Source: Planococcus citri
Taxonomy: Eukaryota > Arthropoda > Insecta > Hemiptera > Pseudococcidae
Length of the DNA stretch: 64,000 nucleotides
Reading direction: 5' to 3'
NCBI RefSeq assembly: GCF_950023065.1
Contig: NC_088679.1
Location: 13,020,001 to 13,084,000, forward strand
Shown here: positions 34,765 through 47,419 of the stretch, one piece after another
Numbering within the stretch: position 1 is the first letter of the stretch
How the letters are laid out: every line of letters starts with the position of its first letter
The notes under the pieces: generated by a model
What the model saw: the letters and a program-made list of their open reading frames with translations, nothing else
What the model was told of the DNA's origin: nothing
Database searches by the model: none
Position numbers and translations under genes: made by a program

Positions 34765-35795
34765 AGAGAGGGAGGAAGGTCATTGGGGTCGGATCAAAAA
34801 AACCAAATACGAAACACACAAAACACTAATAATACGTATAAGTCTGCATTAAGATAAAATTTCGCCAACCATGTGGGAAAACTATACCCGCGCGTCTTAC
34901 TCGTATCTCGAAGTGCATGCCCTTGCAGCTCGAACAATCGACAAAGGGGTTGGCGAAAGGGCTTTTTAAAAGCTACTTTTCTTAGCACGTTCAAATAAAC
35001 TCGAGCATAATTTTAATTCCATGCCAAGAATAAGAAAGTACGTATAGAAGAATTCCAACAACAAATATTTCGCTGGTAATAAAGCGGCAATAAATTTTCA
35101 GGAACATTGTACGCTCCGCGCTCCGCCGCCCCCTTCCCCCTCCCCCCGGTACCGGCGGCGCTTACAACAAAACAAAGAGCCCAGTAGATTGCCGCGATTT
35201 ATGGAATGTGTATTTTCCCTTTATACCGCCCTTTAAACACCATCGAAATCCGGTATACAGAAGATATAAGTCGGTGACTTTTTCGTTGTTTACGCGTTAA
35301 TCTTATATGCTCCTCTCGCGTTCGCTTGCCAGAGTACGTATAGAAGAGCAGCATGGAGTACAGTATAGATCTCTTGTTGGGCCTTTGCAAAGGTGGAGGA
35401 GTGAGTGTGTACAATGTGTCGAGTTCACTTTAAAATGGCGTTTGTCTAGGCCAATATACGCCGAGCGTAGAGTTGTCGTCGCTCGTGAGAAAATTGTTAT
35501 GTTTTTTCTTTCTCGCACACACATACCAGATGCGACGACGACGGTTACAGGGAAAATAACTAGATGAGAAAAGACTCTCGGACGACTTGAAAAGCTGGAG
35601 AAAAAAAGAAGCAAGAAAAAAGTGTAACAAATTACGTTAATTCTGAAATATTGCGTTCTATTATAAATGAATTATGTAGAAATGTAAACGTCATAAATAA
35701 TTGTTATGTACGAGCGAAATATGTAAATTTTTTTGGCCAACTTGTTTCTGGTAATATTTTTACAAATTATCGTCACCGGTGTGTGCTCGTATAAG
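34765..35795. other. Unique sequence, no gene recognised
   Basis: A GC-richer patch (CCCTTCCCCCTCCCCCCGG) lies near 35131. Frames at 35303-35630 overlap on both strands and show no family features. Confidence 0.35.
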
Positions 35796-35797
35796 TA

Positions 35798-36179
35798 CAG
35801 TAGACTCCCGATTATCCGCCCTAATTGGGGCTGAAGGTCTGGCGGATAACGAAAAATGGCGGATAATCCAAAATAACTTTTTCAGGGAAATTCGTTTCGT
35901 TTGGATGAAATTTTTTAAAAAACTTTCCAGCTAAAAAACGAAAAAAACATGATTTTTTACAAAAAATTTGAGAAAATGAGCAGAAATGAGAAAAATATGC
36001 ATTGAAACGAGTAAAAAGACCAAAATATGCTAAAATATGCGCTAAAAACAGCCAAAATATGCAAATATGTGTGCATCCGCCCTCAGTAGGTCGGATAACC
36101 CGGAGGGAAGGGCGGATGAAATTGGGTCGGATAAGCCGAAGGGCGGATAATCGAATGGCGGATAATCGGGAGTCTACTG
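35798..36179. mobile_element. Pogo/Tigger-like MITE with perfect TIRs and TA duplication
   Basis: The ends are perfect 23-bp inverted repeats, CAGTAGACTCCCGATTATCC plus GCC at 35798-35820 and the mirror at 36157-36179. TA duplicates flank at 35796-35797 and 36180-36181. The CAGTAG...TTATCCGCC terminus resembles those of Tigger/pogo-type Tc1-mariner relatives. The subterminal regions repeat GGCGGATAA. The interior repeats AAAATATGC and has no transposase. Confidence 0.85.
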
Positions 36180-36181
36180 TA

Positions 36182-37428
36182 TAAGAAGGCTTTGGGAATA
36201 GCCGGCCGTGGATTGTGGATAGAGGTCGAGAAATGTGACGACCAAATCTACGAGGATTAAACGGCCAGATATGTAATTACCGTTGACGTATGTTTTACAT
36301 TCGAGTCTCTTGTCTCTCATCGCTAGGTCTCTCGGCATAGTTAATAGTGAAAATTTCCATCAAAAAATGCCTTCTGTTCTTTTGCTTTACATTACGGTTG
36401 ACGTCAGCTCGATGTGTAATGCATTCGACTTTCGTCTCGTAAATTATGCATGTTATTTGTACATGCAATTGCGATAACTAAAAGAGGCATGAGCGAAAAA
36501 GCCACAAAAATGGTGCTGTACGATTTATTACCGTTGCATAATGCATAAGCTTGTGTGTAAAGTACGTGATGTTTCAAAAATGGAAAAACTCAGCGAAAAG
36601 ATCGTCGTGGAAAACGTGTAAAGTCACGAAATTTTGAGATAAAAAGAGAAAAAAATATTATGAGCGAAAATTCAAGGTATTGATGTGTGTGAAATGAAGT
36701 TTTTTGGTGCTTCTAAACGCTGATTAAATTTTCCAGACAAGATATGTAGGTAACGAAAATGGTCAAAAGGATTTATTTTCGGTCCTTCCAGAGCTATTTT
36801 AATTTTCTGGAGAAATTTGTAAACTCGACAGGGGCTCCAGAAGGGCTAAATTGAGATTGTTTTTGGGTCGGGTGATGTGTAGACACAAAAGATATATCTT
36901 ACTTTTAAAAAAATCCACTCGTTTTATAGGTGCTTTCTTTGAAAATTTGATTTTTTTGTCCACATTTTCTGTAATTTACTTATAAATTGGCCAAAAATTC
37001 ACTTTTAAGCTGACACTCCTGGAATTTCGCATTAACCAACTTGAACGGTTGAAAAGACGCCCAATAAGCATCGATCGAAGTTATAGGTATGTACTGTAGT
37101 TTTGTATTTGGACCTTACAGAGCGATTTGCAATTACTGGAGACAATTAGAAAATCGCTGGAGGCTCCAGAATGTCCCAAAACTACGAAAGTTGAATTCAA
37201 GAACTTATCTACATAGGTTCACTTTTCTCAAAAAATTTATATTTAAAATTCATTCTTGAAACAGTTTCTTTGAATTTTCAAAACTTTCAAAAACCCTTTA
37301 AGAAACAGAAAATGAACTTTGACTCTCAAAATTTTGGTTACATAGGATTTAGGACATGCTTTTTTGATTTAGTTTGGTTTCGTTCAAATCGGAGAGTGTC
37401 AATTTATAAGCTTCTCTAGTAGGTATTT
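36182..37428. other. Mostly unique sequence, no gene recognised
   Basis: A CTGGAG-N-CTCCAG palindrome at 37157-37169 and a related half near 36833 mark degenerate members of the foldback-associated family. Confidence 0.35.
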
Positions 37429-37429
37429 T

Positions 37430-37960
37430 CCTTGAGCAGGGTGAATGTTTCCAAAAAAATTTAAATGATGTGGGGCATATCGTTGATTACATTTTCAATG
37501 GCTTTGAATTTAAATTTCTGTTCATTTGGTGGAGTATGACCACTCATGTAACTTTTAGAGTAGCTCTTATTTTGAAATTCTGTTTTTTTTTTGCACCCAT
37601 TCCTCTGGAGTTAATGACTTTCATGAGAGGATAATTCCCCGTCTTTTGATTTTTCTCCACGTGTGTTCCGAGAGTCGAACAGGGTTTTTGAAAAAAGCAA
37701 AAAATGATCTCAAAATTTTTTTGGGGGTGTTTATGTAATTTGATTCAAGTATATATTCAAAAATTATCCATTTCCAAGGTGTCTAACAAAATTTCAAATG
37801 ATGAAGCAGGACGTTGGCAACATCTGAGGGGAATGGAGGAGGGGGAGGCGGTGTCAATCATTAACGCGCCAGTAATTTTTTAAATGTCTTTGGGCATTCT
37901 AAGATTTTTTCGGAGGGGGTGTCAAAACCAATATTTTCGCGACTTTTTTTAGCCCCCTCC
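37430..37960 (-). repeat. Copy B of the duplicated segment (empty site)
   Basis: This is the reverse complement of copy A pieces from 31840 to 34760, but without their insertions. Around 37755 the sequence runs directly from the TACTTGAATC-matching side into the TTGGAAA-matching side, with neither the 1.6-kb nor the 215-bp element present. Confidence 0.75.
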
Positions 37961-38369
37961 CCATCCCTATTTTTTAAATGAAAAAATCAGTTTTTCCGAT
38001 AAAGTTTACCGTATTTTACATTTTTAAAAGAAATTTTGAAATGACCAACTTTCAACAGTTCCCACCTGACATGACAAAAAATTTAAAGCTTTAATAGTTA
38101 AATTTGTGATGAACAGGAATGCCCTTACCACCTGGTAGTTATTCTAGTAATTTCCCCTTAATAGATGCTTCTATGTATGTTTCTCTAGCAGAGTCTGAGC
38201 TTTATCTCCGTATACTGGAAGTAGGGTAACGTGGTAAACTCCTTTAAAAAATTCAATTTTTCGACATCATGACGCTACATTGAAAGTACTCGTATTTACT
38301 TTTTTGTATTTTTACAACAGGTTACACTGCTTTTTCAGCGTTACGATTACAAACAAATGTCTTTGGCTA

Positions 38370-39075
38370 AAATTGGCGAAGTCTTGTATATCTGCCAAAA
38401 ATGGCACAAAAGCTCGACGTTTGTCAAAATTATCAAAAAGGGCTGTTTCCTTGCCAGAAATTGATAAAAATTATCGGTTGTTTGCAAAAAATTCCAAATA
38501 TTTCACTTTTTTCTACTCAAAATTGCCCAAATCCTTCTCGCTCATAATTTTCAAAGTCTCGCTTTATGTCCACATTTCCAAAAATAGTCATTTTTATACG
38601 AAAAAGTTGTAATTTGAAGTCTCTTTTTTCGAAAAAAAAATTGCAAGAAAGGATCACTTTTTACCAGTAATTTCCCAAAATTCCTGTTTTTTTTTTTTTT
38701 TGCCAAAAATTGACGAAAATTCTCGTTTGCTTACCAAATTTCTTGAAAATCTCGTTTTTTTTGCCTAAGAATTTCCAAAAAATTCTCCTTTTTTTGGCAG
38801 AAATTGCTAATAAGTTTCACTCTTTTGCCAAAAATCGCCGAAAAAGCTCTTGTCTTTTTCTAAAATGTTAAAATCTCGCTTTCTTATCAAAAATTGTCGA
38901 AAATCCTCACTTTTATGTCAGAAATTGTCAAAAAATTTCGCTCTAATGCTGAAAACTTGTGAAATACCTAGTATCATTTTTTTTAAAAAAATTTGGATGT
39001 GTTATCATTTTTTGTCAGAAAGTGCCAAAAAGTTCTGCTTATTTTTGTTGAAATTGTCGACATTTCAATTCTAGT
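38370..39075. repeat. Fourth locus of the TTTTTGCCAAAATTG minisatellite
   Basis: TTTTTGCCAAAAATTGACGA, TTTTGCCAAAAATCGCCGAAA and similar units repeat about every 30-40 bp. Plus frames at 38280-38612 and 38850-39074 are repeat products. Confidence 0.7.
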
Positions 39076-39079
39076 TGTA

Positions 39080-41388
39080 TTGAGTTATTGATTTGTGTAC
39101 CTATATATATATTTTTTTTTTTCAAAATTTTGCATCTGGGCTGTCACATGAGGGGTCGTATCTAAAAAAAAAATGATAGATAATAAATATTTAAATTCAG
39201 CACACTTAAAGGAGTAGAAATCAACACATTTTTGTAATTTTTTCGGTTTTTCACTATTCAACATTTTTTTAGAATTTTAGCCATGTTATGAAGGGAAATA
39301 TTTTTTTTAAAAAAAAAGGGTTTATTAAAATTAATATGGACCCCTCAATAACCTCTTAGGTATACGTTTTTGGGGCGTTGAAATCCCATTTTGAAAATTA
39401 TTGTGTGATTAGAGGATTTAAAAAAAGCATCTAGTACTCAGTAATTTTTTTCAAATTTTATGGTAATTTTCAACTTTTGTATTCATTACGAGAAGTTGAG
39501 CTTTCACAGTGAAATGTTCAACTTTGAGCTTTTCCGATTCTAATCGCAGATTCTCAATTTTTGATTTGTTCTCTTTAAAACTCCGCGAACAGATTTGTGA
39601 ATACGTCAAAGTTTATGATTTTCTAAAAAAATCTTCAATGGGTGCAAATCGAATCCCCCCTCCCCCTCAAGTGGGTCGGATTGAAATTATGGCAGTTATT
39701 TATTTCGATCGGGGAGAAACTGTGGAATAAAAATTATCTGCAATCGAGGGTGCTCACAATTGTAAACATTTGGTTCGCTCAATCATGAAAAGTTGATGAA
39801 AACAATCTTTCTGAATGAGTGGAAACTTTGTGGCAGGAAGAAGCCATATCTCACGAAGTCACGATTTTTTGTCGATTATTCTATGTGGTTTAGATAAATA
39901 GTTCGTTCCCCAAGACGAGATTATCATACAAAGAATTTTCACAGCCGAATAATAATACGGAGCGTTTTAAATTATCAACAGTTGATAGGAATTCTCCTTC
40001 ATCGGAGCTCTTTGCGTCTTGCGAATTTTTGAAAACGAGTGAAATATAATCAAGTGCTCTTCTGTAGTCATCGATAGGGTGCTAGAACAAATTTTCCGTA
40101 AATTAAGCCCACTTTCGTTGTTGAAGGAGCCCTACGAAATGATTGAAATGTTGTAAACTTACCTATAGAGTTATGTAAAGAGATAGTGTTTTCAAAAGGT
40201 CGACCCAGACTTTTTCCTTCGAAAGAAGTTGGCAACTCCTTCAGTTTGAAAAAAAAATGAGCAATCTATACCTAAGTACATAGCCTATCCATGAAATTTC
40301 TCGTATCGTTTTCGATGAATACTTATTCCATATCTTGGAAAAAATTGTTCTCATTACCAGCTTTCTATACTTACTCGTACGTTATGTTTTCTTTTCCAAA
40401 TATTTTTAGTTTCATCGTGTAAACTTTTCGATGTCCGTTTCGAAACACACTGTACGAGTTTGTACAATTTGGGATGTTTTAAAGGTATCATCGTTGACAT
40501 ACACCGAATATATATATTTATGCTAAATTGCTAAAATATGTGTATATAGTTGATGCATGCATTATATATTACATTACGGTAAATATGCAACGAATATGGT
40601 ACATTCTACTTATACATTACTTTCGTCGCTGTAGTGTATACGTCCAAAGGATTAATTTACTTAGTGCACGTGTTGCGTGTACCGAATACAGTCATGTACA
40701 TTTTGTACAGCTCGTAGATTCGTGGTGCATTTCAAAACGACAAAAAAAACCGCTCAGCTCAGCATAGCGCACGAAGCTATATATGCGAAGCGAGCACCGC
40801 GATTAATCTATACGTGTCATCGGTACTGTAATCTTCTATGTACTCGCTATATACCCTGCTTAGTGCCATTTTGTCGATGTTTATTACCTTCGATGGATGT
40901 ATTTATCGCAGCTGCGGATAGATTAATAGGTTCCTGTGCATACGATGACGATTAAAAGATAGAATACACTGTGGTGTGTGTTTTTTTTGGACTAGAGGAT
41001 TAGGAGCAAACTAGCAATAGCCATCAGAATAGGGATGGAATCGGGGGGGGGGCATTTATTACGAACAAGTGTCGATGTTGACGATTTATGAAAATTTCCC
41101 GTTTTTGGTTTCAGAGTAGGTACGATAATATGGATGTCATCGATCCTTCACTACATACTTGTGTTTACTTAATGAGAAAGTTGGAGATTTAATTTTAGTG
41201 TAAGTAATTATTTGCTGAACATTTTAAAAATTCAGAGGTCGTATTTCTTCTTCTAGTTTGAATATTTCTATGTACTACACGCAAAGTACGTTTCGCAGGG
41301 GTGACCGGTTGAATTATTCAGTCCGTTTATCTATAATGGTCGTCTGGTACTTTTCCATCCTGTTGTTCCACATAATATGTGGGTAATT
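39080..41388. other. Unique sequence, no gene recognised
   Basis: A/T homopolymers lie near 39110 and 39300, and a G-run near 41045. No frame was recognised, and none is bounded by convincing splice sites. Confidence 0.35.
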
Positions 41389-41390
41389 CT

Positions 41391-42960
41391 CAGAAAAAAG
41401 GTCAATTTTGATGTGCATAATTTGTAACAGACATGACGATACGAAAAGTAAAAATCGTCATTAGATAAATTCATTTATAAAGAAAACATGAAAAGTACAT
41501 GAAACAAAATAGACATTATAATTATAAATTTCACGAATTCGCGTACATAAAAAAATTATAAGAAAAAGTACATTGTCGAACCAACGAATTGAAAAGGAAT
41601 GGAAAAAAAGACGAAATTTTAGCGAGTACATAAACAAAAATCAAAAAACTGAGCGCGGCCAAATATTATTGAAAAAGTTCACAAATGCCTCGAAAAATTG
41701 GAAAATTTATCGGATAAGTTTGGAATCACAATTTTGGCCGTTGCAAATTTTGAAAATAAAAATCATTTTTTTGGAAAATTTCAAGTGGGAATCATTTGTA
41801 TAGGTGTCCCAGATCCCTGTTCTAGTGTTGGCCTCAATTCAATTCACCCCACTGTGGACCCCGGCCCCCCCTAAAACAGCAATAATTAGGATTCGACCCT
41901 CATCGATGTGTAATATGTCGATTGATATGTTTTCGAGGTCGTAGAATTCGAATCTGGAGTTATTTTTCATGTAGAGGTGGATGGTGAGGCGTGGGGAGGG
42001 GGAAAATGTCAAATTTTGGCTTATATTATCGTGTAATATGTCAATTTATGTTTTTCAGGCCGCAAAGTTCGAATCTGGACTTATTTTTATGGTAGGGGTA
42101 GAGGTGAGGTGTGGGGAGGGAGAAAATGTCAAATTTTGCTTGTTTTATCGCGTAATATGTCGACTAGCGCGATAAAAGTACAGCTGTCTGAAATTTGGCC
42201 AAGTCGAAGGACAAATGGGCGCTGGACAAGCCGAAGGACAATCTCAACGTTTTTTCGTTTCTAGCCTTACCTACTGGACATTATTCGATTTTTAACACGT
42301 AATAAATGTGTACTTATCATGTAGAATAACTTCCCTTTCTCAATTATCGTTTTTGGCGGGTTCATCAGGGTAAATAAAAAGGCAAGCCGAAGGACACCAA
42401 TTTTGCGAAATATGTATCATATTTTCAGAGACAAGTACGATCAGAACGAGCCATTGCGTAGGTTATGAGAATAACATCGCGGGGTAACATTTTTATGAAG
42501 ACAGTGAACCAGTGCAGCCACTCACCAGAAAAAAATATTGGATTGGGAAGCTACCAAAAATAATTGAAAATTGCTCTAAAATTTGCGCAAAAAGTGTGTG
42601 ACAGTTTTCAAATGTGAAATGTCAGATTCCTATGGACTTATTCCAATTGCAATTTGCACAATAATGGACCTTCGTGTTCTATGATAATGAGAACGTGCCA
42701 ATTTTTCCCCAAAAAAATGAAGTTCATGACACTTTATAACATTCATTTTCAAAAACATGGTGTGTGACAGCCAAGTCGAAGGACATTTGGGGTATAAAAT
42801 CGAATGTACACCAATGAAAGGAGGGGCTAAAAATTTCAATACCACATGTGAAATGTGTGGGGGATGATCCTTGAATGGACCAAAAAAAAAAAAAATTCAT
42901 GCTAAAACCTTTGAGAAATTTGCCATGTACACGATTTTTACCTTTTTCTGAGAATTACCC
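41391..42960. mobile_element. 1.57-kb TIR element, non-autonomous
   Basis: GGGTAATTCTCAGAAAAAAG at 41391 is mirrored by CTTTTTCTGAGAATTACCC ending at 42960. The flanks ATGT and ATGA leave the target duplication ambiguous. The interior holds about 2.2 copies of a 121-bp tandem repeat (41905-42175) and three or more scattered copies of AAGYCGAAGGACA (near 42202, 42229, 42383 and 42773). No transposase is recognised, and the 76-codon frame at 41573-41803 is Lys/Asn-rich and unassigned. Confidence 0.65.
41905..42175. repeat. 121-bp tandem repeat inside the TIR element
   Basis: GTGTAATATGTCRATT, TTCGAATCTGGA, TTATTTTTNATG and GGCGTGGGGAGGGGGAAAAT recur in the same order. Copies start near 41908 and 42031, with a partial third near 42151. 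A weaker similarity occurs near 46338. Confidence 0.75.
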
Positions 42961-42964
42961 ATGA

Positions 42965-45900
42965 ATTTGGATCGATTTTGTCTCGGAAATGCTCGCTGGT
43001 TTCGTTTATGAATCATCTCTCTACCTGTGGGAAAAAGGTATAAAAATTTCAACACGTAGTAAGATTGCTGAAAAAATGGTAGATTTGGTTAAAATTTCAA
43101 GAAAAAGTGGTAAACAAAATGCTTTAGTACGGGGCGAGGGAGAAGGAAGGTGGCATTTGAAAATTTTCCAACAAATTGATCCCAATGTCAGATTTCGGAT
43201 ATCAAATCATGTATACCTACCTACTTTATGATACTCGACGTGAAAATTTTGAAGATTTTAATTTCCAGGGTATTCAACAGGTAGTGAAAGTAGTGAAAAA
43301 GTAACTATATTGAAAATAGGTATGGTGAAAATAGTGAAAAAGAAGTGAATTTAATCAAAAAAAGTAGTGAAAAAATTCACCTTCAAATCATTCAAAAAAA
43401 AAAGTTTATTTTCGATGAAATTGGCAACAGTGTTTTGGAATATGTGACATCAAATTATACAAATTTTCTTCTAACGTTAATTTTTTCTGAAATTTCCGTT
43501 CAAGATGTGACTTTTGTGAGGAGGAGGGGGAGGGGGAGAAGGAGAGGGGGTTCGAGTGGACAGTTTTTTGAAAATTTAGGCTCAATGTTTTACAATTTTT
43601 TTTCAGAGTTTTCGGTCAAAATAATCAACGAAAATGAAACCATACATCCTTCAAAAAAACCTTCATTCAGAATTATGATGCCTTAAATTATCATTCACCA
43701 CTGTACCGGTAAAGGTAAGAGGGAGGGAGAGAGGGGATCGAGTTAAGAAGTTTTTGGAAATTTCGTAAAAAAAAAAGTAATTAACGAAAAATTGAGCCTA
43801 GTAATTTTTTTTACTAAAAAATATAATTCTTCGAAAATGCCTTTTTAGCCAAATTTTTGTAAAAAATGGGCTATTTGCGGTAGGCCAGTCATTTTATTTA
43901 TATATATTATAAGTTTCAGTCCATATGGTGATTGTCACGTTTTATGACCTGGAGCCTGTTCTAATTGATCAAATAAAGTCAAACTTGGGGAATGGGATTC
44001 TCTTAGGAGCTAGAATTGACCCCTGCAGTTTGGAGGGTCAAAGTTGAAAATTACAGAAAGGTCATTTTTTTGGAGAAGCATAATTTGGCCCCAAATTGAT
44101 GAAAATGGTCCAAATTCATACCATTGGTGAGTATCGCCATTGTAAACAACATATCCAAGTTTCAGCGTCCTAAGGCATCCTCACCCCATGTAAGGTGGAA
44201 AAAACCACATTTGACACCTATTTTTTTAGAAATTGATTTTGACGAAGAGTTATCGATTTTTGGAAATCGTGCCAAAAATATTTCAAAAATCTAATATTCT
44301 GGAAAAAACGACTTCATTTTCTACTGCCTATGGGAAATTTCATGCTCTACAATTTGTTTTCTTCACATTTTCCGGAGATTTCTCGATTTTTCCAAAAAAT
44401 TATTTTGTGTGAAGAAAAAATATTCGAATTTATTTTCAATTCCGATTGTCTTCTGTTGGAATGAGATACTGTTTTGGATTTCTCAAAAAACCATTGAAAA
44501 TCTTTAAAAGTCTTCCCTGGAAAATGAAAAAAAATCTTTTCGAGTTTTTTTCATAACTGACTAAGAATAACAGTGATTTGATGAGTTATGAACAGATTTT
44601 GGAATATAAAAGAAGTGATGAACCAAAAAATGGAGGCCTGTAATCATTTTTAGCCAATTTTCTGCAATTATTGAACTATGCCCTGAAATCCTCGTAACCA
44701 ATATTTTAGCTTCTGAAAGTGATTTTACGATTTTTTGATGAATTTTTGAAAATTCCAAAATTCTGATTTTTCCAAAATACATGATTTTTTTTTCAAACGT
44801 ACCTACTTTTTCAGTAAAAATGCTGGAAAATCAATCCTGAAATTTATGTTTCCTTTTCCCAACCAAATTACGTAGATATAATTTTTGAATTTTCCCAGGG
44901 CGGATGGGGGGGAGCCGGGGGGGGGGGGGGGTGAAAATTGATTTTCGAGAGAAATTCAAAATCACACTGAAAACTTCAGAATGGCCCAAAAAAATATTCA
45001 AAATTCTGTCCTTGAGGGTTGCCGGTTACTTAATAAATCGAGTGATGGTCTCCTGCAAATCGCCCTCATTGCGAAAAAATTCGTTGAACAGGTCTGCATC
45101 GAGCCAGAACTCGATTTATAGCCGAGCAAATTCATTTAAATTCTATCTGGAGGAGTTCAAAAACAGCTGGGGGTGGCTGCATTCGATTTGGAGGATCATA
45201 ATAAAGATCTCATTAATATATCACTCGTATGTGTAACAAGAGAGATAAAAAATGTTATACAGGTATAGAAAAAAAAATACTCTAAATGCAACAAATCGAC
45301 GAATTGTCGTTAGCGATGATTTCGCCCGATAAAACAGGGCAATGTGAAGAAGGGTAAAAAAAACCTGAAAAACTCGACTAAAAAACGTCAACAAATCAAA
45401 AAGAATCTGTACCTACGCGGTGAAAATTTCGCTCGAATGGGAAAATTCGGTTGTGTTATACTATTTGGTTCTTTTGATGTAGTGTATTCTCTCGTATATT
45501 ACACATATGTGTATAAACATATAGGGTGCTCGTGCTCGGCTCGAATATACTACTCCTATGCTTTGGCATTGGCAAAAAATATATCGGCTATTGCTTCATT
45601 TAGTAGGGTAATAGGTACAGAATGGATAAAGCTTTGGGCGTGTATTTTACTTTGAACTCATTCGAATGGAGCTTTTTTATTCTGTTTCTGTTCGTTTTGT
45701 AAATTTACGTATTTGTTTTATCGATTCCGTGTGGCAAGGTTCATTGTAAACGGTTGCAAATTTATCGGGTTGTATTGATAGATTTCTGTTAGGCTGCTTT
45801 CAGGAGCAGTTAAATCATCGTGTTTGTAATTTTCGCATTTCTAATTTACTGATTTCCTCGAGCTATACGAAAATTTATATTTGTGTAGGTTGCTCGATTG

Positions 45901-47345
45901 TTACTCGTATAATGAAAGTGTATCTGTACATGCTTGATGAAAAGTTGAAAATTTCTATTCTTCGTCCAGCTTTTAATATTAGTATGTTGCGAATAGAAGA
46001 AATTCGTTCGATTCTCGCGATGAAATTTTAATTGAAAATTTTCCAGAATTTGAATTCCTACACGATTGTATTCAGATGATTCAAATTTTCATTATTTTTC
46101 CTGGTTTGAATAAATGTAGTTATGCACAACAAATTCTGTGGTGAATTATCGACTTGTGTTGACTGTTCTCAGGGTCAGATTCGAGTAATCTCAATTTCGA
46201 TCCGCGAATCGTACGTAATCGAATTCCCTTCGAAATTTCCTGCATTTTGAGTACCCACTCGAGTACTTTCGTATAATTTGAATTTAATGCCCCTCAGGGG
46301 CTCAGGAGCCCCATCAAATTTGATTTCGAGGTCAAATTTTCAAAAATATCGTGTCGTATATCGATTTCAATGTTTTCGAGGTCCCCGATTACGGATCCGG
46401 GAATATTTTTGCGATTTGACTCTTGTAAAAGAAAGTACAGCGAATAATACGCGGAAAAAGTTGCTTATATGTTGGATTTAGTCCACTTTGATGATTCGAG
46501 TATTCATACCAAACCATTCAGCTTTTCAAGGGCGTCAAGATCTCGAAAGAAAAAAGAAATGGAAATAGCAGTTTTTTTTTCAACCTTCATCTGAAATTCC
46601 TTTATAATTTCGAAGCACTCTTACATCGTGCAAAGCGAGCTATATTTTAACCTTAGCAATTTGCCACTTTAGCGTACGGTACTGTATTATAGGTACTTGC
46701 TCGAGTCGGAGTGAAAAAGAAGCACAAGCCAAACGATTTTTTATCGTTATTTTTACGGCGAACTGTACAAGTTGCTGTTTGGCATTAATTATTTAAATCC
46801 TCATTATGCGATGTGTAGTATTCGTAGAAAAATTTATAATTAAAAATTTAAGAGCGTCTACCGGTTTTTATAAAGTAGTGCTTTTTATGGTATCTGTAAA
46901 GAATGAAGATGCGCATGCACATTGCACACTCGCTATGGTATCATTTTACGGACAGAATTAGAAAAGGAAGAGATGCTAAGCAAGGAGAAAAAAGCAGAAA
47001 GACCTCTATAAAAAAAAGAGAACCTACGACCTAGAAGGGAAAAAAGGAAACGAAACGTTTTTGTGTTGGTAATACGAGTATCTCAGACGATGCAAAGGAT
47101 AGGACCTCGATATGCCGAGTTGGGTTTTTACAAAACTGAAACTTTACTTTTGAAATTAATGCGTGCTGGGTATTTGCGCATGATTGCTTGGTTTTAATTG
47201 CTTCGTTGTTGTTTTTGGAACTTCTTTTGTTTCTTTCTTCTTTCTTCTTCTTTTTTTTTGTTTACCTAGTTTACGTTTTGTTTCTTTTTCTTTTCACCTT
47301 TTTGGATGTCTCTTCTTGTATGTATTCATGTGAAGCTGTGTATCT
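42965..47345. other. Mostly unique sequence, no gene recognised
   Basis: AGTGAAA-rich short repeats occupy about 43276-43380. G-runs lie near 43520-43555 and 44905-44935. The stretch 43900-44230 has the feel of an old dispersed repeat but no termini are seen. Frames at 43345-43686, 44904-45236 and 45344-45655 have no family resemblance. Confidence 0.35.
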
Positions 47346-47348
47346 ATA

Positions 47349-47417
47349 GGGTGTTTCGTCTTGGATTTACATTGAAATTAGGAGAATTAGGCACCTACTT
47401 TTGGACGAGACACCCTC
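47349..47417. mobile_element. Very short MITE (about 69 bp)
   Basis: GGGTGTTTCGTC at 47349 is mirrored by GACGAGACACCC near 47404-47415, with TA on both sides. The spacer is only about 43 bp. It may be an extreme deletion derivative of a Tc1/mariner-type element. Confidence 0.55.
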
Positions 47418-47419
47418 TA

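Noticed and set aside
46289..46301. GCCCCTCAGGGGC short palindrome
   Set aside because: A single short hairpin with no neighbouring T-run, repeat family or gene to give it a role.
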